A DNA stretch of 64,000 nucleotides, taken from Thermoplasmata archaeon. Its GTDB lineage: Archaea; Thermoplasmatota; Thermoplasmata; Methanomassiliicoccales; Methanomethylophilaceae. Positions within the stretch are counted from its first letter, which is position 1. Each line of letters begins with the position of its first letter. Positions 60,663 through 64,000 of this stretch are shown piece by piece. The stretch is taken from assembly GCA_015063125.1 (NCBI GenBank), contig SUTB01000006.1:1-64000 (forward strand), in the 5' to 3' direction. The notes beneath the pieces are model-generated. The model did not search any database. It saw nothing but the letters and a program-made list of their open reading frames with translations, and was not told where the DNA came from. A program made the position numbers and the translations under genes.

Positions 60663-61475
60663 GTGGACAAGGGAAGGAACAGTCTCCAGAACATCGGGAG
60701 GATCATACATCTCTTGAAGGAGAAGGGCATCATTCAATCTGATAATCCCGCACGTATGGTGCCGAATGACATCAGGTGTTTCGTGGAAGAACGCAGATCC
60801 GGAGGTATTTCGGAATCCACTGTCTCCAGAGATCTGTCCTATCTCGATGGTTACCTCTGTTTCCATGACAACTGTTCCGTGAGGGAATATCTGGAAGGCC
60901 TCAGGATCAGGAATTTGGAAGAGAAAAAGGAGAATTCTAAGAAGGCCCTGAGGATGTTATTCCTGCACAATTCCAAGGACGTTAAAGGCAGCCATCTTGT
61001 GAAGGCATACGCTTTCGTCATGCTGGCGATAGTGTTCGATATACCTCCGGACATGCTCCGCAAGGCGATGCTGCGCAACGCATTCGAGAACGGCTGTGTG
61101 AACAACTATCGCATCAGATTCATCGATAGGAGCGGTATGGAAAGGGGTGAGCTTCTCGACCTTAACAGACTTCCGGTGATCGGCAGATATATCGATCAGA
61201 CTTATCTGCTCGGGTTTGTCAATTCCACACCGAGACCAATATTTCCATCATCCAATCCTCTCTTCGATTACATCAGTCTGGATGAATCCAGGGAGCTCAA
61301 GCATCAGGTGGAGGAGGATATTGGCCTCAGTTTCGATTATGCTCAATGTACTGAGATCTATCTCGATATGCTGGAAGACGATTCTCCCGTTCAACGCAAC
61401 AAACCTGTTCTAAACGGAATCTGGATGCCCCCTTTCAGAAGAAGATCTCTTTTTGACCGTCTTTTGCACCGTTGA
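60663..61475 (+). CDS. Degenerate tyrosine-recombinase-like protein
   Basis: A 270-residue protein (GTG start). Residues 1-~75 resemble the SAM-like core-binding domain of phage integrases (RMVPNDIRCFVEERRSGGISESTVSRDLSYLDGYL). The following part follows the catalytic-domain layout (YRIRFIDRSGMERGELLDLNRLPVIGRYI, IFPSSNPLFDYISLDES), but the GLR catalytic Arg, the HxLR block and catalytic Tyr are not recognisable; instead it reads DIPPDML and LSFDYAQCTEIYLDML. Likely an inactive or divergent recombinase. Codon use is less biased than in core genes. Confidence 0.6.
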   Translation: MDKGRNSLQNIGRIIHLLKEKGIIQSDNPARMVPNDIRCFVEERRSGGISESTVSRDLSYLDGYLCFHDNCSVREYLEGLRIRNLEEKKENSKKALRMLFLHNSKDVKGSHLVKAYAFVMLAIVFDIPPDMLRKAMLRNAFENGCVNNYRIRFIDRSGMERGELLDLNRLPVIGRYIDQTYLLGFVNSTPRPIFPSSNPLFDYISLDESRELKHQVEEDIGLSFDYAQCTEIYLDMLEDDSPVQRNKPVLNGIWMPPFRRRSLFDRLLHR

Positions 61476-61508
61476 ACGTACATCAACCCTGGGATCATCC
61501 CTATGACC

Positions 61509-61683
61509 GCCTGCCGGCGGTCCGTTGCCGTGGGGCCGTAGGCCCCGGCAAGGACCCGCCAGGCAGGCATCTATGTTTTCATCTACACACATTACAACAA
61601 CGGTCGGGCGGCCGAGTCTCTGCCGAGCCCATAGCCCGACCGAGGACGAATCACGCGACGCGAAGCGGAGCGGGATTCGGACC
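61509..61683. other. GC-rich strongly palindromic region (structured RNA or relic mobile element)
   Basis: Three adjacent hairpins lie in one 175-bp block between AT-richer genes. A: 61509-61568, five stacked helices including GCCTGCC / GGCAGGC and GGGGCC-GTA-GGCCCC. B: CGGTCGGGC / GCCCGACCG (61601-61609, 61634-61642). C: CGAATC / GATTCG (61647-61652, 61674-61679) enclosing CGC-GA-CGC-GAA-GCG-GA-GCG with tandem GA mismatches. No coding frame fits. Confidence 0.6.
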
Positions 61684-61797
61684 GACTTGATAGAGATAAC
61701 CTGAGTTAAAACCTGACTATGGCTTCTGACAACGAAATAAAAAGAAAGTCGTCTATCTCTGATCCCAATTATCACTAATCAGTTGCGAGAGAATTGT

Positions 61798-62400
61798 TCA
61801 ATTCGCCATCCTTTTGAATCCGATATCCACACCATATTTTTCTTTCAATACCCATCTGAGGCCTGTGTTTATCATGCCGTTAGACATATTGTTTGCATCC
61901 TCCAGAGTTATGATGTTGCTGGCTAGACAGTTCAAGAACATATGTACAAGGCCTGATATAATAACGGACAGGGTCTCTGTGGTCTGCGTACTGGGCTCTT
62001 CCATATCTATCTGAAGGTCATTGAACAGCATATTTTCGATATAGGAACGATATCTCAAAGAGAACTCTGGATCCTTATATTCCATGACCAATGGAATCAG
62101 ATATCTTTCATTCTCAATGAACAGCTCCTGGAAGCGCGGTATGAACGATTGGAAATCACGATTCTCATTGTTACTGGTCTCGAATAGGTCGCGGATTAGA
62201 TCCATCTGTTTTTGTTTTATGGAGTCCAGAACCTCATCGATGTAATTGTAGTAATAGTAGAATGTGGAGCGTGTGATGCCTGCATTTCTGCAGACGTCTT
62301 CTACGGTCACTCTCTTTTTCTCCTCCGAGGTGTAGAGCTCCCAGAACGATTCCTGAATGCTCACCATTGTTCTGTTCCTTGCCGCTTCGTAGATTCCCAT
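61798..62400 (-). CDS. TetR/AcrR-family transcriptional regulator
   Basis: A 200-residue TetR-type protein: N-terminal HTH (RVTVEDVCRNAGITRSTFYYYY, residues about 30-51) followed by a helical ligand-binding domain. It is AT-rich compared with core genes, consistent with horizontal transfer. Divergent from the ACGX peptide gene; the 109-bp gap between the two starts contains their promoters, so it is the prime candidate to control the cassette. Confidence 0.88.
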   Translation of the reverse strand: MGIYEAARNRTMVSIQESFWELYTSEEKKRVTVEDVCRNAGITRSTFYYYYNYIDEVLDSIKQKQMDLIRDLFETSNNENRDFQSFIPRFQELFIENERYLIPLVMEYKDPEFSLRYRSYIENMLFNDLQIDMEEPSTQTTETLSVIISGLVHMFLNCLASNIITLEDANNMSNGMINTGLRWVLKEKYGVDIGFKRMAN

Positions 62401-62509
62401 TTGTTATTCTCCAATTTCTTACATAATGATTGATTTCGTAGTATTTTATTTAAACCGAATGATATTATATTAAATATTAAACAAAAAATTGAACTCCGAG
62501 GTCATAAAA
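62401..62509. promoter_or_regulatory. Divergent promoter region between tetR and the ACGX peptide gene
   Basis: Very AT-rich. A TATA-like ATTATATTAA (about 62464-62473) lies suitably for a transcript starting around 62492-62495 and the ATG at 62510; CGAGGT 8 bp before the ATG is the ribosome-binding site. No convincing TetR palindrome was found. Confidence 0.45.
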
Positions 62510-62725
62510 ATGGCACTTAAGAATCTATTTGGAACGGATTCCCCTTCATCGGCTTGCGGCAGTGCATGCGGTTCAGGGGACAAGAAGAGATCCTCTGCGT
62601 GCGGAAGTGCTTGTGGCTCGGGCGACAAGAAGAGATCCTCTGCGTGCGGAAGTGCTTGTGGCTCGGGCGACAAGAAGAGATCTTCCGCCTGTGGCAGCGC
62701 ATGCGGTTCAGGGGACAAGAAATGA
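62510..62725 (+). CDS. Predicted RiPP precursor with four ACGSACGS repeats
   Basis: A 71-residue peptide: a 12-residue N-terminal piece MALKNLFGTDSP followed by four 15-residue units of SSACGSACGSGDKKR (the last ends ..GSGDKK). Each unit has two Cys spaced C-x3-C, and each Cys is followed by Gly-Ser, giving eight Cys. The peptide is hydrophilic with a Lys-rich linker in each unit. It is immediately followed by a radical SAM/SPASM enzyme gene. From memory this is the ACGX-repeat peptide family with a paired rSAM protein; the mature product has not been characterised to my knowledge. ATG at 62510 follows CGAGGT; a TTG at 62489 is rejected. Confidence 0.85.
   Translation: MALKNLFGTDSPSSACGSACGSGDKKRSSACGSACGSGDKKRSSACGSACGSGDKKRSSACGSACGSGDKK
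62546..62725 (+). repeat. Four tandem 45-bp coding repeats in the ACGX peptide gene
   Basis: Units at 62546-62590, 62591-62635, 62636-62680 and 62681-62725. Units 2 and 3 are identical at DNA level; units 1 and 4 differ from them mainly at synonymous positions and share different codons (GGT TCA GGG against GGC TCG GGC). So inner units duplicated recently and the protein sequence is under constraint. Confidence 0.9.
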
Positions 62726-62766
62726 ATTAAACGGCCCTCTGAATATGGGGGCCACTTTCCGATATC

Positions 62767-63807
62767 ATGGATTATTTCGCTTTCCAATTGCACATCACCG
62801 AAGCCTGTGATCAGCGTTGCAAACATTGCTATATCTACGCTCTAGGCAGCCATGCTGAATTCAGGGAGATGTCTCTGAAGGATATGAGGACGGTGCTGGA
62901 TAATATCAAAGAGTTCTGCAGGAAGGCCAACCGCCTTCCCTACCTGTATATAACCGGCGGAGATCCGATACTCCACCCCGATTTCTGGTCATTGGCGGAA
63001 ATTCTGAGGTCCGAAGAGATTCGCTTTGCGATATTGGGCAACCCGTTCCATCTGACCGAGGATGTATGCAGGAGACTGAAAGATTGCAGTTGTTGCAAGT
63101 ATCAGCTCTCCCTCGATGGTTTGAAAGAGACACATGATGAAATCAGACAGCCCGGCTCATATGATTCCACGATGGATGCAATACCGCTTCTGAAGAGAGC
63201 GGGGATAGATGTCGCCATCATGACCACGGTCTCCAAATGGAATGTGAAAGAGATCCCTGAACTCATCGATGAGGTTGTAAAGAACAAGGCCGACATCTTT
63301 GCCTTTGCCCGCTACTGTCCTTCGTTGATGGATAGGGATACAACTTGCGATCCCTTGGAATACCGGGATATGATGGATAAGTGCTGGAAGAAGTTCGAGC
63401 AGTACAAGGATTCGGATACATATTTCAATCTGAAGGATCATCTCTGGACCTTGTACAGGTATGAAATCGGGGATTTCGATCCCAAAGAGTTCCCTGATGA
63501 CGAATATGTCTATGATGGATGCAACTGCGGCAATTCCCACCTCACCATCCTGTCCGATGGTGCCGTATATGCATGCAGGAGGATGGAGAGCAAGGTTGGT
63601 AACGCATTGACAGATGACCTATATGATCTGTTCACTGGACCCAAAATGGATGTATACAGAGTGTATGAGAATTTTGAGAAATGCTCCAAGTGCGAGTTAC
63701 TCCGTTTCTGCAGAGGCTGTCCGGCCGTTGCCAAGGGATATCATGGGAACATGTATGCGGCCGATCCCCAATGCTGGAAGGTGATTCGGATCGATGAGGG
63801 CAGTTAA
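62767..63807 (+). CDS. Radical SAM/SPASM peptide-modifying enzyme (ACGX system)
   Basis: A 346-residue radical SAM protein with CxxxCxxC (C14, C18, C21: ACDQRCKHCY) for the SAM cluster, GGDP (64-67) in the next motif, and a C-terminal SPASM domain with C252, C254, C270, C306, C309, C315, C318 and C336 (CNCG, YACRR, CSKC, FCRGC). SPASM enzymes install thioethers or other crosslinks on Cys-containing peptides. It follows the repeat peptide gene by 41 bp, so its substrate is probably that peptide. Its end overlaps the next gene by 14 bp. AT content is higher than in core genes. Confidence 0.88.
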   Translation: MDYFAFQLHITEACDQRCKHCYIYALGSHAEFREMSLKDMRTVLDNIKEFCRKANRLPYLYITGGDPILHPDFWSLAEILRSEEIRFAILGNPFHLTEDVCRRLKDCSCCKYQLSLDGLKETHDEIRQPGSYDSTMDAIPLLKRAGIDVAIMTTVSKWNVKEIPELIDEVVKNKADIFAFARYCPSLMDRDTTCDPLEYRDMMDKCWKKFEQYKDSDTYFNLKDHLWTLYRYEIGDFDPKEFPDDEYVYDGCNCGNSHLTILSDGAVYACRRMESKVGNALTDDLYDLFTGPKMDVYRVYENFEKCSKCELLRFCRGCPAVAKGYHGNMYAADPQCWKVIRIDEGS

Positions 63808-64000
63808 GATAGACAGGATAACCCCGGCTGACGATGTGTCGCTGACGGAAGTTCCGATACCTTCTGTACGTTCGGGATGGGTTCTGGTCAAGGTCAAGGC
63901 TTTCGGGATGAACCATTCCGAGAAGATCCTGAGATTGGGGGAGATCGAAGCCGATTACATTTCCAGACCTGTGATCCCTGGTATCGAGTGCGTAGGCGAG
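63794..64000 (+). CDS. MDR-family zinc-type alcohol dehydrogenase/quinone oxidoreductase, truncated by window end
   Basis: The visible 69 residues start MRAVKIDRITPADDVS and contain VRSGWVLVKVKAFGMNHSEK and PVIPGIECVGE, the GroES-like N-terminal domain of the MDR superfamily. In this family the FGMNHSE region carries the first zinc or substrate position. The start codon overlaps the rSAM gene, so translation is probably coupled and it may belong to the same pathway. The catalytic core and C-terminus lie beyond the window. Confidence 0.75.
   Translation, partial: MRAVKIDRITPADDVSLTEVPIPSVRSGWVLVKVKAFGMNHSEKILRLGEIEADYISRPVIPGIECVGE

Noticed and set aside
61410-61775. Open minus-strand frame through the palindromic block
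   Set aside because: It spans the strongly palindromic region and the integrase-like end; the composition fits no protein.
62546-62725. Four regular 45-bp repeats as a possible CRISPR array
   Set aside because: There are no spacers; the repeats are contiguous, in frame, and differ at synonymous positions. They are coding.
1-64000. tRNA, rRNA, SRP or RNase P RNA genes
   Set aside because: I inspected intergenic gaps for cloverleaf and conserved core motifs and found none.

Overview
The window is a chromosome segment of a methanogen-type euryarchaeon. Ribosomal proteins are of archaeal type (L7Ae, S28e, L24e, S6e, LX, P0/P1), along with aIF2-gamma, aIF5B, aEF-1beta, SecE/Spt5, a two-subunit primase, prefoldin, split GMP synthase, archaetidylinositol-phosphate synthase and phosphopantothenate synthetase. 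Promoters have TATA boxes. I infer Methanomassiliicoccales (Methanomethylophilaceae-like): codon use is GC-rich, Spt5 carries an N-terminal extension, and of roughly 75 stop codons read nearly all are TGA, some TAA and only one TAG (at 9781), as expected where TAG can be decoded as pyrrolysine. No tRNA, rRNA or CRISPR array was found.

Layout. 0.2-4.6 kb: UPF0147, then secE-spt5-rpl11 and rpl1-rpl10-rpl12, the latter with a structured leader that may be the L1 autoregulatory site. 4.7-10.4 kb: a divergent FtsZ/tubulin-like protein, TrmJ, and a tightly overlapped CoA/SAH/nucleotide run (phosphopantothenate synthetase, SAH hydrolase, PfkB kinase, AK6 kinase, archaetidylinositol-phosphate synthase). 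10.3-19.8 kb: primase large subunit, a radical SAM-HhH protein, malic enzyme, an M20 peptidase, LX-prefoldin-FtsY and primase small subunit. 19.9-26.2 kb: TatD, a zinc-ligand-poor metallo-beta-lactamase homologue, an HxlR regulator between two promoters that share an inverted repeat (one drives the hybrid cluster protein), HtpX, and an HPS-RraA fusion. 26.4-33.3 kb: a zinc-ribbon protein, a Sel1-repeat protein, an AbiE toxin-antitoxin pair with a 31-bp inverted repeat, and a purine/aromatic cluster (guaA subunits, purE, ADH synthase). 33.5-43.4 kb: a deaminase, two zinc-ribbon microproteins, aEF-1beta, a DUF89 protein, and an envelope-sugar region (nucleotidyltransferase, two GT4 glycosyltransferases, a VTT protein, two SIS proteins, phosphohexomutase). 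43.5-53 kb: ilvE, L7Ae-S28e-L24e-Ndk, an AAA ATPase, aIF5B, a frameshifted nitroreductase-like flavoprotein, S6e-aIF2gamma-PIN, and cyclophilin. 53-60.6 kb: iron-sulfur flavoprotein, membrane proteins, aldo/keto reductase, a membrane-anchored MTA/SAH nucleosidase, and CstA.

The last 3.4 kb looks accessory: a degenerate integrase-like protein, a very GC-rich stretch of strong palindromes, a TetR regulator, and a small cassette in which a 71-residue peptide made of four 15-residue ACGSACGS-containing repeats is followed by a radical SAM/SPASM enzyme and a translationally overlapped MDR dehydrogenase cut off by the window end. This is the best candidate for a little-described system: a predicted Cys-repeat RiPP.

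A second notable observation is the tandem SIS pair at 40.1-42.0 kb. Each protein lacks the active-site residues of phosphoglucose/phosphomannose isomerase that the other keeps, which suggests an obligate heterodimer.
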